A stretch of DNA of 64,000 nt from CAWCDJ01 sp963794265 (GCA_963794265.1 CAWCDJ010000001.1:1550001-1614000); one strand, 5' to 3'; shown: positions 16,250 to 25,651, counted from the stretch's first letter. Program-made: numbers and translations. The notes: generated from the letters alone by a model not told the origin.

Positions 16250-17104
16250 TTGCATCTCGTGACATTGGTCCGGGACGATTACGACGAGCCCGGCGTATTG
16301 ATCGGCGGTGAACTGGCAGCGCTTCGCGACGCGGGGATCCGGGACATGATGTCTTTGATCCACGGCGGCGCCGACGCTCTCGACCGGATCAGCCGCTGGC
16401 TCGCGCGGGGTCCGGCCAGCGAACGGATGGATCCGCTCACTACCCGGCTGCGGGCTCCGATCCAGCGGCCGTCCAAGATCATCTGCATCGGGCTGAATTA
16501 CCGCGATCATGCGGCCGAGTCGAACCTGCCGATCCCGGAGGTGCCCACCGTGTTCGCCAAATTCGCCACCTCGGTGATCGGGCATATGGACCCGATCGTG
16601 CTGCCGAAGAACTCGTCCAAACCCGACTACGAAGCCGAGTTCGCGGTGGTCATCGGAAAGGGCGGAAGGCACATCCGGCAGGAGGATTGGCGCGATCACG
16701 TGTTCGGATATACCATTCTGAACGACGTGAGCGCGCGCGATTTCCAGATGGCCACCAGCCAGTGGATGATCGGCAAGACGTTCGACACCTTCGCGCCGAT
16801 CGGCCCGGCCATCGTGACCGCCGATGAGATCGAAGATCCCCACAGCCTGAACATCTCACTCACGCTGAACGGCGAGACCATGCAGAGCTCGAACACCTGC
16901 AATCTGATCTTCGGGGTGCCGTTCCTGATTGCGTATCTTTCCAGTGTGTTTACGCTCGAACCCGGAGACATCATCTCGACGGGGACGCCGGCGGGTGTCG
17001 GTTTCGCCCGCAAACCGCCGCGCTATCTGGCGCCGGGCGACGAGGTAAAGGTGCACGTCGATCAGATTGGGGACCTGCTGAACCCGGTGATCGCAGAAGC
17101 CTAG
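16250..17104 (+). CDS. Fumarylacetoacetate hydrolase (FAH) family protein
   Basis: A 284-residue C-C bond hydrolase or isomerase of the FAH fold; members act on fumarylacetoacetate, acylpyruvates or homoprotocatechuate intermediates. Visible motifs are GLNYRDHAAE, the metal ligands in DYEAEFAVVIGK, GYTILNDVSARDFQ and GKTFDTFAPIGPAIV. The N-terminal 70 residues form the extra domain typical of FAHD2-like proteins. I chose the TTG at 16250 because GGAGGA lies at 16238-16243; longer in-frame starts run into the divergent peptidase promoter. The substrate cannot be told. Confidence 0.92.
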   Translation: MHLVTLVRDDYDEPGVLIGGELAALRDAGIRDMMSLIHGGADALDRISRWLARGPASERMDPLTTRLRAPIQRPSKIICIGLNYRDHAAESNLPIPEVPTVFAKFATSVIGHMDPIVLPKNSSKPDYEAEFAVVIGKGGRHIRQEDWRDHVFGYTILNDVSARDFQMATSQWMIGKTFDTFAPIGPAIVTADEIEDPHSLNISLTLNGETMQSSNTCNLIFGVPFLIAYLSSVFTLEPGDIISTGTPAGVGFARKPPRYLAPGDEVKVHVDQIGDLLNPVIAEA

Positions 17105-17152
17105 CCCGGGGTCAGACCGGCGGCGGCGCGATCTGGATCTGCTGGGAGGATG

Positions 17153-17229
17153 TGGTACGCCCGGCAGGAGTCGAACCTGCAACCCCCAGATCCGAAGTCT
17201 GGTGCTCTATCCAGTTGAGCTACGGGCGC
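17153..17229 (-). tRNA. tRNA-Arg (anticodon TCG)
   Basis: On the minus strand the acceptor GCGCCCG (17229-17223) pairs with CGGGCGT (17163-17157). The anticodon loop CTTCGGA gives TCG, reading CGN arginine codons. The T arm has GGTTCGACTCC, and discriminator A plus an encoded CCA complete the gene. Confidence 0.97.
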
Positions 17230-17431
17230 GCGTTCCGTGGACCCAGGATAACAGGAATTGAACATCTGCCACCAGGCCGGTTCGGTTGTGCCGGTCCGGT
17301 TGCGACGCGCGCCCAGATGGAGGCAGAGCAGGACCATCGTGGCAAGTCCTCAAGTGGATGGGGATCGACCCGGCCCCGATCTTCCCCGCCGACGCCTGCT
17401 CGTAGCGCGTTGGCCTCGCCTGGCTGCACGC

Positions 17432-17620
17432 TCACTTTACGGCCATCGTGACCGTGTTCGATGTGGCACCTCCGGTAACGGGGTGCGCCAATTCAGCCGC
17501 TCCCGCCAGTGTCGAACTCGTGTAGGCCTGTTGGGCGCTGGTAGTGAACGACCAAGTCGGAGATGAAATCAGCCCCGTGGTCGTGTTGGCAACCACCTTC
17601 CAGTAGTAAGTGGTGTTCAC
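17432..17620 (-). pseudogene. Fibronectin type III domain fragment
   Basis: The frame NTTYYWKVVANTTTGLISSP then TWSFTTSAQQ is the characteristic last half of a fibronectin III domain (GTTYYWRVVA...TWSFTT). It is preceded by an unrelated short frame with a stop about 30 bases upstream and no start signal, and is followed by about 30 residues of low-complexity sequence. I take it as the remnant of a larger secreted multi-domain protein. The rest of 17,230-17,770 shows no supportable gene. Confidence 0.45.
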
Positions 17621-17770
17621 ACCACGACAGCCGGAGAATTCGCGCCGATTATATCAACGGTTCCCTTGTAGTACGCGCGGCGGGCGATGTCCTCATTCGG
17701 CGGGATCGCGCGATATCCGCTTAGGGCGTGGCAGCAGTAGCGTTTCCTTCCTTCCCGGCTGTTTCAACTT

Positions 17771-18418
17771 TTACACCCGTTTGGTCCTGAATCGCCAGAT
17801 CATGGCGGCCATAGCCGTCATGAATAGGAGGACCGTGCCGGGCTCCGGAGCCGCGGTGATGGTGCCGCCTTCGATCAGCCCGCCCATCACCTGACCGCCC
17901 GAACCGAACGAATCAGCATGGGACATGGGGCCGCTCGCACTCACGTAGAAGTCTCTCATTTGAATGATGTTCGGGACATCGCTTGAGAAAGACAGGGGAA
18001 GATCCACCACCAGATTCAGGCGAACGCCGCCCATGCCGGAGAAATTCAACTCAGTGAAGTAACACGCCTGACTTACTGTGGGAAATATGTCGCACCTGCC
18101 GGTTTCATCCACCACATGGCCACTGACATACTTGTTAAGAATCGCTCCCAGGTAGTTCTTATCGACGATGGACACATTGGATATGTCCAGGGTCGAGGAA
18201 TTCAAAGCGAAGGTGCCGTCAAAGGTCGGAGTCAGCGACTCCGGCGAGCAGCAATTGGGTACCTCGTAGTAGCTGCCCACAACGTTGAATATTGTCGTTG
18301 TCGCAAAATTCGCCCTGGCAGGTTGGCTTCCCAACAAAGCAAGAAGGAAACACGATAGCGCGTTGAATAATCTCAAGGGTCTCCTTTCAATACTCGTCGT
18401 AGTCATTGTCGTCCCCAT
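17771..18418 (-). CDS. PEP-CTERM sorted exoprotein A
   Basis: A 215-residue secreted protein. The N-terminal export signal is centred on LFNALSCFLLALLGSQPARA. The C-terminus has the tripartite PEP-CTERM sorting signal: APEPG, then a hydrophobic helix TVLLFMTAMAAMIW, then a basic tail RFRTKRV. Such proteins are cut by an exosortase (not in this window) and exported to the exopolysaccharide-rich surface. The central part is beta-rich with two Cys pairs and no named domain. A second PEP-CTERM gene lies 0.9 kb away. Confidence 0.85.
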   Translation of the reverse strand: MGTTMTTTSIERRPLRLFNALSCFLLALLGSQPARANFATTTIFNVVGSYYEVPNCCSPESLTPTFDGTFALNSSTLDISNVSIVDKNYLGAILNKYVSGHVVDETGRCDIFPTVSQACYFTELNFSGMGGVRLNLVVDLPLSFSSDVPNIIQMRDFYVSASGPMSHADSFGSGGQVMGGLIEGGTITAAPEPGTVLLFMTAMAAMIWRFRTKRV

Positions 18419-18661
18419 AAGAGGAGCTTACAATCGAAGTTACGTCGAATTTGAATGGAACCGCACGGCGGTTTGAACGACGAGACTCCGAGCGTAGGGA
18501 AAACGTGCCGACACATACCAGGACGCCCTCAAAACGATAAAAAGGATTCCAGCAGACGCCGTGCCGGCAACGAATCGGACGCCCAGCCGCAACCGGTGGC
18601 AGCGCGCTACGCCGCGGCCACCCGAATCCCCCGGCGGACAATCAATAGCTAAACTTATACC

Positions 18662-19219
18662 GTGATCCGGGTTGAGTTCTTTGTTCTTTTCGGCCTTTGG
18701 GCGGGATTCTATATTTACTGGCTTGTCTCGGCAAGAAACGCAAAACGGAACGTACGCTCCGACCGGACCTTTCTGGCGTACAGGATTCTCTTCATCGTCG
18801 GCCTGCTGGCCCTGCTTCGGGGCGTCCGGGAGTTCCGGCAATTGGTTATCGCCGTCGCAAGCCCTGCCGTGGTCCTGTGTGGGCTCATCGTCTGCGCCGT
18901 TGGTCTTTCGCTCGCCATATGGGCCCGGAAGTGTCTTGGAAGAAATTGGGGAATGCCAATGTCGGTGAAGGAAGATCCCGAACTCGTGACCACCGGGCCT
19001 TATCGCTACGTTCGCCACCCCATCTATTCGGGGATCCTGCTCGCGTTACTCGGGTCGGCGCTCGCGAACGGTATCCTTTGGCTGATTGTCTTCGTCTTTT
19101 TCGGGACCTGTTTTGCGATCGCGGCGCGGGCGGAAGAACGCCTCATGCTAAGGCAATTCCCGGCGGAATATCCGCGGTATCGTGCCAGAACGAAGGCGAT
19201 CGTTCCGTTTGTCTGGTAA
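18662..19219 (+). CDS. Isoprenylcysteine carboxyl methyltransferase (ICMT)-family membrane protein
   Basis: A 185-residue integral membrane protein with about four or five helices. The conserved ICMT/PEMT-type block is ELVTTGPYRYVRHPIYSGI (about residues 112-131), which binds S-adenosylmethionine, followed by a helix pair and RAEERLMLRQFPAEYPRYRA. Bacterial members methylate small lipophilic acceptors or are of unknown role; prenylated proteins are not expected here. The GTG start at 18662 has no clear ribosome binding site. It stands between two PEP-CTERM genes of opposite orientation. Confidence 0.85.
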   Translation: MIRVEFFVLFGLWAGFYIYWLVSARNAKRNVRSDRTFLAYRILFIVGLLALLRGVREFRQLVIAVASPAVVLCGLIVCAVGLSLAIWARKCLGRNWGMPMSVKEDPELVTTGPYRYVRHPIYSGILLALLGSALANGILWLIVFVFFGTCFAIAARAEERLMLRQFPAEYPRYRARTKAIVPFVW

Positions 19220-19283
19220 ACAAAAGCCGGGCCCGGCCGACAAAAGCGAGTGAGGGTCTTGTCTGGGAGGTTTCGAGGGAGGT

Positions 19284-19856
19284 TCAGACCCGGCAGTGGC
19301 GGCGCCGGATGGCCAGCAAAGCGGCCGAACCGATGCCAAGCAGGAGCACCGTGGAGGGTTCCGGTATGGCCGACGCCGACACATCGTCAAGTGAAGTCCA
19401 GGCTGGCCGGTTATACCCCGCGAAGGCGATGGCCGTGCTGGAACTCGAGGCCGTCTCGGTGAACGTATACAGCGTATAGGGCTGCGCAAAGTTCGTCAGG
19501 TTCAGAATTACGTTTCCATTCCAAAGCACTTGCTGACCATCGTCGACACCCATGTCGGCCGCGAGCCAGAAACTGAATGAGTACATGTCCCCCGCGACCG
19601 TCGGCAGCACCTGCGAAATCGTGTCGTAATCTCCGACGGTCATGCCACCGAAGTCAGCCTCGAAACCGCCGCTGTTTGCATACGTGCCCGGCAAAGCGAT
19701 ACCAAAATACGAACCGCTTGCCGCCGGCGAGAAAGTCCAGCCCGTGCGATCGCCGGTCTCAAATCCGGGATTGACGACAAGATTACCGGCGTGGAGCGGC
19801 GCTCCGATCATCGCAAATAGCGCAACGACTCCCAGCAATTCGAGTTTCGAGTCCAA
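19284..19856 (-). CDS. PEP-CTERM sorted exoprotein B
   Basis: A 190-residue secreted protein. The leader is LELLGVVALFAMIGAPLHAG. The mature part opens with NLVVNPGFETGDRTGWTF, typical of jelly-roll carbohydrate-binding-like domains, and continues as a beta sandwich. The C-terminal sorting signal is IPEPSTVLLLGIGSAALLAI followed by RRRHCRV. The start is TTG at 19856 behind AGGGAGAA. It probably shares exosortase processing with the neighbouring PEP-CTERM protein. Confidence 0.87.
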   Translation of the reverse strand: MDSKLELLGVVALFAMIGAPLHAGNLVVNPGFETGDRTGWTFSPAASGSYFGIALPGTYANSGGFEADFGGMTVGDYDTISQVLPTVAGDMYSFSFWLAADMGVDDGQQVLWNGNVILNLTNFAQPYTLYTFTETASSSSTAIAFAGYNRPAWTSLDDVSASAIPEPSTVLLLGIGSAALLAIRRRHCRV

Positions 19857-19996
19857 GAATATTCTCCCTATTTGGCGATTATAGTGGGTAATGTTCTGAG
19901 ATTTACCTTAGATTTCAAAACAGCAGTACTAAGTAGCTAACCATAGATAGCGTTCCGCTGTTGATTTTCAACAGGTTCGGGACAAGCTCGGGACAA

Positions 19997-20344
19997 TCAG
20001 TCTCCCGCCAGCGCCTGCTCGACGCACTGACGAAGTTCGTCCATGCGGAAAGGCTTCAACAGAACACGCGTAGCCTCAGGAACCCGGTCCGCATAGCCGG
20101 TCATGCAGATGATCGGGGTGCCCGGCCGCGCTTCACGGACCAGTTTGACCACCTCATGGCCGTCCATCACGGGCATGCAAATATCGGTAATCACGAGGCC
20201 GATGCGCTTCGGGAACGAGCGGAACAGTGCCACCGCTTCCAGCCCATTGGCTGCGGTCATCACTTCGTGCCCAGCCGATTTCAGGACGGTGGAGACCAAC
20301 TTGCGAACCATCTCTTCGTCGTCAGCGACGAGAATCACCGCCAT
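19997..20344 (-). CDS. CheY-like single-domain response regulator
   Basis: A 115-residue receiver domain with no output domain. The acidic pocket is DDE at residues 8-10; the phosphorylated Asp is D54 in LVITDICMPVMDG; Thr82 and Lys97 complete the switch. I start it at the ATG at 20344; an upstream extension belongs to the overlapping membrane-protein gene. It probably signals by binding a partner. No histidine kinase is in the window. Confidence 0.9.
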   Translation of the reverse strand: MAVILVADDEEMVRKLVSTVLKSAGHEVMTAANGLEAVALFRSFPKRIGLVITDICMPVMDGHEVVKLVREARPGTPIICMTGYADRVPEATRVLLKPFRMDELRQCVEQALAGD

Positions 20345-20537
20345 CTTTTGGCCTTCGTCTCTCAAGGTCGATAAGGGCCCAAACCGCCAGCAAAAGAATG
20401 ACGATATCCATCGCAATCGATAGATGGTTGAGCATGTGCCATTCCCAAACGTCCTCTGAAAGGTCGCTCAGCAGATCGACCACGCAGAAGACGGCAAGCA
20501 ACAGAAAAAACCAGCGGCTATACAAAAACGCTCTCAT
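20322..20537 (-). CDS. Small two-helix membrane protein overlapping the response regulator
   Basis: A 71-residue protein: MRAFLYSRWFFLLLAVFCVV, an acidic loop DLLSDLSEDVWEW, a second helix MDIVILLLAVWALIDL and a basic tail. Its last 23 bases overlap the start of the CheY-like gene in another frame, so the two are probably translated together. It may be a membrane partner of that regulator, but this is inference from position only. A start 25 codons further upstream is possible. Confidence 0.6.
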   Translation of the reverse strand: MRAFLYSRWFFLLLAVFCVVDLLSDLSEDVWEWHMLNHLSIAMDIVILLLAVWALIDLERRRPKDGGDSRR

Positions 20538-20649
20538 GGCCCAGTTCAATACTAGCGCCGGGGTTCGGCCGATCAATAGCCAATTTGACCCTTGTAGCGA
20601 TTTTCCTGGCAATGCGCCCGCCGCCCTAAGTTCCGGGCAACCGCGGTAG

Positions 20650-22098
20650 TCAGACGACCCGCAACAGCGTGCCCCGTCCGAGAATGTTAGCGGGGTCGAG
20701 GCGGCGTTTCACAGCGCGCATGGCCTCCAGTTGCTCCGGGGTGTACTGGATCTCGAGCAGATGCGCTTTGCGCTTACCCAGGCCGTGCTCGGCCGAGACA
20801 GTGCCGCCCAGAGCTACCGCGCGGCGGGCCAGGTCTGACAGCACTTTCGTGGCATGTTCCGGATTGGCCGGGTCGGAGAACAGGTTGACGTGCACGTGAG
20901 CGTCGCCGATGTGGCCGAAGATTACGTAGCGGCCGGGAAACTCCTGATCCAGCCGCTCGCGGTAATAGGACAGCATCGCCCGGTTCTGTTCGAGCGGAAC
21001 GGCATAGTCTGTGTTCATCTTCATGGCGCCCGACTGCCGGACCGTATCGTTGACGATCTCCGGCAAGCCGTGGCGGAACCGCCGAAAGCGTTCGCGGTCG
21101 GCCGCGGAAAGCGCGAACCACGATTCTTCCGCCAGCGCTCCGGAGGATTCGACACGCTCAAGCCAGCGGTCGATCCTGGGGTCGTCCTGGGACTCGAGTT
21201 CCTGCTCAATCAGCAGCGCCGCCGCGGCCTGGGTTGGGATCTCCGGAAATCTCGGGCGCATGAGCCGGAGCGAGTGCCGGTCGAAGTACTCGATCATTCG
21301 GGCGTCGCGCCACGCTTCCACCGCATTGAGCGCGGCGTCGTCTTCCGCAAAGAACACCACGCCGCCGAGCACGGCCTTAGGCGCGGGCAGGAGCCGCAAC
21401 CGGGCTTCGGTCACCACGCCGAGCGTTCCCTCCGATCCGCAGAACAGGTCCACCCAATCCATCCCCGGGCGCAGCAGGTAGCCGGCGGTATTCTTGGTGA
21501 CCCGGGGAAGTGGAATGGCGGCAGGCTCGAAGTCGATCGCCTGGCCGCGCTCGAATTCCCGGACCGAGCCATCGGACAGCACCACCCTCAGGCTCTCAAG
21601 CCAGCGGCGCGTGGAGCCGTAACGGAAACTGCGCGAGCCGCTCGCGTTAGTGGCGATCGTGCCGCCGATCGAAGCACCGGTTTCGGTCGGGTCGGGCGGG
21701 TAAAACTGCCCGGATGCCTGCGCGGCTGCGTGCAGGTCGCGCAAAAGGACGCCCGCTCCGGCTATCGCGCAGCCGGCACGGATTTCGAGGCGCGTCAACT
21801 TTTCGAGCGAGAGCACCCACCCGCCGAACGCTACCCGGCCGCCGGTGACCCCCGTGCCGGCCCCTCCCACCGTGACCGGGGTTTTTGTCGCCGAAGCCTC
21901 CCGCAGCGCCGCCGCCACTCCAGCCTCGTCCGCCGGGATAATGACCCGGTCGGCGTGTCCGTGCAGCCCGGAGGCGTCCTCCAGGTAGTGGGCGCCTAGA
22001 TCTCCAGAATCACCGGCATGATCAAGGGCCGCCGGGCCGTCGACTTCACGATGTAGCGCTTCAGGTCGGCGCGGATCTTCTCTTTCATGACTCCCCAA
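20650..22098 (-). CDS. FAD-linked oxidase, GlcD / D-lactate dehydrogenase type
   Basis: Flavoprotein oxidising a 2-hydroxy acid such as glycolate or D-lactate. The FAD-binding PCMH domain shows PVTVGGAGTGVTGGRVAFGG and GTIATNASGSRSFRYG; the C-terminal domain has HIGDAHVHVNLF and VSAEHGLGKRK, both typical of GlcD. Homology begins near HYLEDASGLHGHADRV. The only standard start in frame before that is TTG at 22098, which has an AGGAGGAG site but overlaps the RNase J gene by 103 bases. The next, a GTG inside the FAD domain, would truncate it. The electron acceptor is unknown. Confidence 0.88.
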   Translation of the reverse strand: MGSHEREDPRRPEALHREVDGPAALDHAGDSGDLGAHYLEDASGLHGHADRVIIPADEAGVAAALREASATKTPVTVGGAGTGVTGGRVAFGGWVLSLEKLTRLEIRAGCAIAGAGVLLRDLHAAAQASGQFYPPDPTETGASIGGTIATNASGSRSFRYGSTRRWLESLRVVLSDGSVREFERGQAIDFEPAAIPLPRVTKNTAGYLLRPGMDWVDLFCGSEGTLGVVTEARLRLLPAPKAVLGGVVFFAEDDAALNAVEAWRDARMIEYFDRHSLRLMRPRFPEIPTQAAAALLIEQELESQDDPRIDRWLERVESSGALAEESWFALSAADRERFRRFRHGLPEIVNDTVRQSGAMKMNTDYAVPLEQNRAMLSYYRERLDQEFPGRYVIFGHIGDAHVHVNLFSDPANPEHATKVLSDLARRAVALGGTVSAEHGLGKRKAHLLEIQYTPEQLEAMRAVKRRLDPANILGRGTLLRVV

Positions 22099-23666
22099 TC
22101 GGTCTTCTCCTCCTGGTTGGAACTCTCGAGGGTCCTGGATACGACCTGGCGGGCGCTTTCCATAAACTCCGTGCTGTCTTCGGCTACGGCGAACCCGCGG
22201 CTCACGATTTCGGGCAGATTCTCCATCCTGCCCGTGTGGCGGTTAATGGCAATGATCGGCAGCACGATTCCATCCTCGGAGAGGTGACGGCGGTCGCGAA
22301 TGACCACCTCCTGCACGACGTCGTCCACCGAACCCGAATCGATGCATACCCGGCCCACCGCCACCCGCCCCGACTTGCGGGCGCCGCGCTCGTCGATCTC
22401 CAGAACCTCGCCCGAATCCATCACAAAGGTATCCTCGAGGCCGGCGAAGCGGAGGTGGTCGGCCAGGCGCGCGTGCTTGGAAAGCTGCCGGAACTCGCCG
22501 TGGATGGGCATAAAGAAGCGCGGGCGGACGAGGTTCAACACCAGCTTCATTTCCTCCACGCTGCCGTGCCCGGAGACGTGCAGCGGCGGATTCATGGTGC
22601 CGTACAGGACATCGGCGCCGCGCCGCGACATATGATCGATCATCCGGAAAATCGCCTTCTCGTTACCCGGGATAATGCGCGAGCTGAGCACCACCGTGTC
22701 GCCCCGATCCACGGAAATATGCTTGTGGTTGTCCACCGCCACGCGCGACAGGGCCGACATCGGCTCGCCCTGGGTGCCGGAAATCAGGATCGCGACCTTC
22801 TCGCGCGGCAGGTCCATCACGTCCTGCGGCCTCAGGAGAATTCCATCGGGAATCTCCAGCAGGCCCAGGGAATGGGCGATCTCCGTGACCGAGACCATAC
22901 TTCTGCCGATCACCGCGACCCGCCGGCCGTATTCCCGGGCCAGGTTGAGCACCAACTGAATGCGATGAATCGACGAGCTGAAGCAGGAGATTACGATGCG
23001 CTGCCCGGCGCGGTTGAAAATCTCCTCCATCCGCGGCCGGACGGCCCGCTCGGATTCCGTGTACCCCGGCCGGTCGGCATTCGTCGAATCGGAAAGCAGC
23101 AGCAGCACGCCGCGCTTCCCGTAATCGGCCAGGGTGTGAAGGTCGAACAGCTCGTTATCGGTGGGGGTGGGATCCACTTTGAAATCGCCGGTGTGGATGA
23201 TGACCCCGAGCGGCGTCGTGATGGCCAGCGCCACGGCGCTCACGATCGAGTGCGTCACGTGAATAAACTCGATCTTGAAGGGACCGATTTCCACCATCTG
23301 CTTCGGCTTCACCTGGACAAAGCGCGGCTCGCGCTCGAGGTCGTACTCCTCCAGGCGCCGCTCCACCAGCGCCAGAGTGAAGTCAGTGCCATAAACCGGC
23401 ACATCGATTTCCGTCAGGAAGTAGGGCACGGCCCCGATATGGTCTTCGTGCCCGTGGGTCAGAACCAGGGCGCGGACCTGATCCTGGTTCTCTTTGAGAA
23501 AGCTGAGGTCCGGCATGACCAGATCGACGCCCAGAAGCTCGGCTTCCGGGAACATCATGCCGCAATCGACGACAATCATCTCGTCGCCGTAACGGATGGC
23601 AGTCATGTTCATACCGAACTCGCCCAGGCCACCCATTGGGATAATCTGTAACTTGTTATTACTCAT
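21996..23666 (-). CDS. rnj: Ribonuclease J
   Basis: Metallo-beta-lactamase-fold RNase of 556 residues with endonuclease and 5'-3' exonuclease activity in mRNA decay and rRNA maturation. The zinc motif is LTHGHEDHIGA (about residues 70-80), and further ligands lie in IIHTGDFKVDPTP and the C-terminal HVSGHGSVEEM, which belongs to the beta-CASP core. The C-terminal domain ends KSTARRPLIMPVILEI. It lies 12 bases downstream of the ABC exporter gene and overlaps the GlcD-type gene. Confidence 0.96.
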   Translation of the reverse strand: MSNNKLQIIPMGGLGEFGMNMTAIRYGDEMIVVDCGMMFPEAELLGVDLVMPDLSFLKENQDQVRALVLTHGHEDHIGAVPYFLTEIDVPVYGTDFTLALVERRLEEYDLEREPRFVQVKPKQMVEIGPFKIEFIHVTHSIVSAVALAITTPLGVIIHTGDFKVDPTPTDNELFDLHTLADYGKRGVLLLLSDSTNADRPGYTESERAVRPRMEEIFNRAGQRIVISCFSSSIHRIQLVLNLAREYGRRVAVIGRSMVSVTEIAHSLGLLEIPDGILLRPQDVMDLPREKVAILISGTQGEPMSALSRVAVDNHKHISVDRGDTVVLSSRIIPGNEKAIFRMIDHMSRRGADVLYGTMNPPLHVSGHGSVEEMKLVLNLVRPRFFMPIHGEFRQLSKHARLADHLRFAGLEDTFVMDSGEVLEIDERGARKSGRVAVGRVCIDSGSVDDVVQEVVIRDRRHLSEDGIVLPIIAINRHTGRMENLPEIVSRGFAVAEDSTEFMESARQVVSRTLESSNQEEKTDWGVMKEKIRADLKRYIVKSTARRPLIMPVILEI

Positions 23667-23678
23667 TCAGTTTTGCGA

Positions 23679-25511
23679 TCACCTGTAACCTGCCGCTTGA
23701 AGTTCGAACAGCTCGGCATAGCGGCCGCCGAGAGAGATGAGTTGCTGGTGTGAGCCCTGCTCCAGAATGGCGCCGCCGGCTACCACCAGGATGCGGTCGG
23801 CCATCCGGACCGTCGAAAACCTGTGGGAAATCAGTACCGCCGTGCGGTCGCGCGTGAGATCGGCGAAGCGCTGGAAAACCTCGTATTCCGCCCGGGCATC
23901 GAGCGTGGCGGTCGGCTCGTCCAGAATCAGCAACTGGGCGTCGCGCATATAGGCGCGAGCCAGGGCGATCTTCTGCCACTCCCCCCCGGAAAGGTCTACT
24001 CCGCCCTCGAAACGCTTCCCTACCATCTGGTCATAGCCATTCGGGAGGCGCCCGATGACATCCCGGGCCATGCTTCGCACAGCCGCGGTTTCGATGCGGG
24101 CCTGCTCGTCGAGCGATTCGATCTTGCCAAATCCAATGTTCTCACGGATAAACATGTCATACCGCATGTAATCCTGGAAGATTACGCCGATTTCCCGGCG
24201 CAGGTCTTCCACGTCGTACTCTCGGAGGTCGATTCCATCCAGGAGGATGGCCCCTTCGGTAGGGTCGTAAAGCCGGGCCAGCAACTTGACTAAAGTCGTC
24301 TTCCCAGCTCCATTCTCTCCAATTAAGGCCACTTTTTCAGTAGGATGCAGGTGAAAATTAATGTTTTGGACTACCATGCGGTCGGACCCGGGGTAGGCGA
24401 AGCCGACGTTGCGGAATTCGAATCCCCGGCGGATGGGTCTAGGCGCCGGGATGGCTTGCGGCAACGACCGGATGGTGGGCTGCATCTCGAAAAACTCGAA
24501 CAGGTCTTTGAGGAATATGGCCTGCTCCGAGATATCGTTGAAGCTCGCCAGCATTTTCTCGATGTAGCCGCGCGACCGGGAAAATGCGCCCGTCAGGAAA
24601 GTGAATGTTCCGACCGAGATTCCGCCCGCCAGAGTCTTGACCAGGACCACCGCGTAGGCGCCGTAATAGCCTCCGGTGGAGATCAGGTTCAGAGCCGAGC
24701 CGAGAGTAGCTCGCTGAACCGCAATAGACTTATTTTCCTGATAGATATCTTCAGAAACCTGATAATATTGTTTAGCTAAATGGCGACCCAACCCGAAGAT
24801 TTTGACTTCTTTGGCGCTCTGCGCGCTGGCGCCCAACATGCGAAGGTAATCCAGGCGGCGGCGCTGGGGCGTCCAGCGGTAGAGCACAGAGTACGCCAGC
24901 GTGGTGAAGTGCGTCTCGCCCAGGAATGCCGGCACCACCGCAGCCACCAGCAGCAGCATCAGCCAGGGGGAAAAGACGATCAGCCCGGCCGAGAGCGAGA
25001 TCAGGCTCAAGGTGTCCTGGCAGACATTGAGCAGCGCCGCCAGCAGCCCCATCCGGCTGGCAGTCTGACGGCGGGCCCGCTCGAGTTTGTCGTAGAACAC
25101 GGGATCTTCGAAAGAGGCCAGATCGAGTTCCGAAGCGTGTTCCATCAGCCGGACACTGACGCGGTTGGTGAAGCGGTCGCCCAGCAGGCTGTCGCAGAGG
25201 GTGTTCGCCCGTCCCAAAACGTCGCTGACCACCGCCAGCGCGAGTTCCAGGGCAACCAGGTGCCAGATGTGCCGTAGATTACCCCCGCCGTGCGAAATGC
25301 GGGCCACTACGGCGTCCAGGATGAGTTTCGGGATCCACAGCAGCGCCAGCGGCAGCAGAGCCCGTACGAGCCGCAAAAGGACGGTGGCCACCACCAGCGG
25401 AGGGCTGGTTTCCCAAACCATGCGGAGGAGCGGACGGACATTGCGCAACCCTGACAGGCGGTCGCGCCAGGAAAGATCCTGAGGCGTCTGCTTCGACCGG
25501 GGAGGGTGCAT
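23679..25511 (-). CDS. ABC exporter, fused permease and ATPase
   Basis: A 610-residue half-transporter that would work as a dimer in the inner membrane. Residues of about 25-330 are a type I exporter membrane domain with six helices. The ATPase domain shows Walker A GENGAGKTTLVK, the Q loop in GVIFQDYMRYD, the signature DLSGGEWQK, Walker B LLILDEPTATLD and the H loop in ISHRFST. The layout matches lipid, peptide or drug exporters; the substrate is not evident. A short terminated RNA precedes it at 25,545-25,651. RNase J follows 12 bases downstream. Confidence 0.93.
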   Translation of the reverse strand: MHPPRSKQTPQDLSWRDRLSGLRNVRPLLRMVWETSPPLVVATVLLRLVRALLPLALLWIPKLILDAVVARISHGGGNLRHIWHLVALELALAVVSDVLGRANTLCDSLLGDRFTNRVSVRLMEHASELDLASFEDPVFYDKLERARRQTASRMGLLAALLNVCQDTLSLISLSAGLIVFSPWLMLLLVAAVVPAFLGETHFTTLAYSVLYRWTPQRRRLDYLRMLGASAQSAKEVKIFGLGRHLAKQYYQVSEDIYQENKSIAVQRATLGSALNLISTGGYYGAYAVVLVKTLAGGISVGTFTFLTGAFSRSRGYIEKMLASFNDISEQAIFLKDLFEFFEMQPTIRSLPQAIPAPRPIRRGFEFRNVGFAYPGSDRMVVQNINFHLHPTEKVALIGENGAGKTTLVKLLARLYDPTEGAILLDGIDLREYDVEDLRREIGVIFQDYMRYDMFIRENIGFGKIESLDEQARIETAAVRSMARDVIGRLPNGYDQMVGKRFEGGVDLSGGEWQKIALARAYMRDAQLLILDEPTATLDARAEYEVFQRFADLTRDRTAVLISHRFSTVRMADRILVVAGGAILEQGSHQQLISLGGRYAELFELQAAGYR

Positions 25512-25544
25512 AGAGTCAGTATAACGGCTCTGTTTGGTACAAAA

Positions 25545-25651
25545 TAAAAATGCTCACCCCGAAGGGTGAGCATTTCCTTCCCCTGTTCTACCAGGGTGAT
25601 GTTCGATGGGAGAATCAGTTTCGACGGAATCGCAACCGTCAAAAACTTTGT
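25545..25651 (-). ncRNA. Candidate short RNA or attenuator leader upstream of the ABC exporter
   Basis: Read on the minus strand, a promoter-like TTGACT-N17-TAAGAT is followed about seven bases later by roughly 105 bases that contain a GACGG/CCGTC hairpin, a CCCTG/CAGGG hairpin and a strong intrinsic terminator. All of this lies between the promoter and the exporter start, so the RNA either ends as an independent sRNA or acts as a regulated leader that must be read through to express the exporter. No convincing leader peptide is present. It matches no riboswitch that I recognise. Confidence 0.45.
25548..25575 (-). terminator. Strong intrinsic terminator
   Basis: AAATGCTCACCC (25548-25559) and GGGTGAGCATTT (25564-25575) form a perfect 12-bp stem with loop CGAA (a stable tetraloop on the minus strand, TTCG). 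On the minus strand the stem is followed by TTTTTATTTT, a good U tract. Confidence 0.8.

Noticed and set aside
17101..17337. Minus-strand frame containing APVAQLDRAPDFGSGGCRFD
   Set aside because: This is the well-known false translation of a tRNA (here tRNA-Arg at 17,153-17,229).
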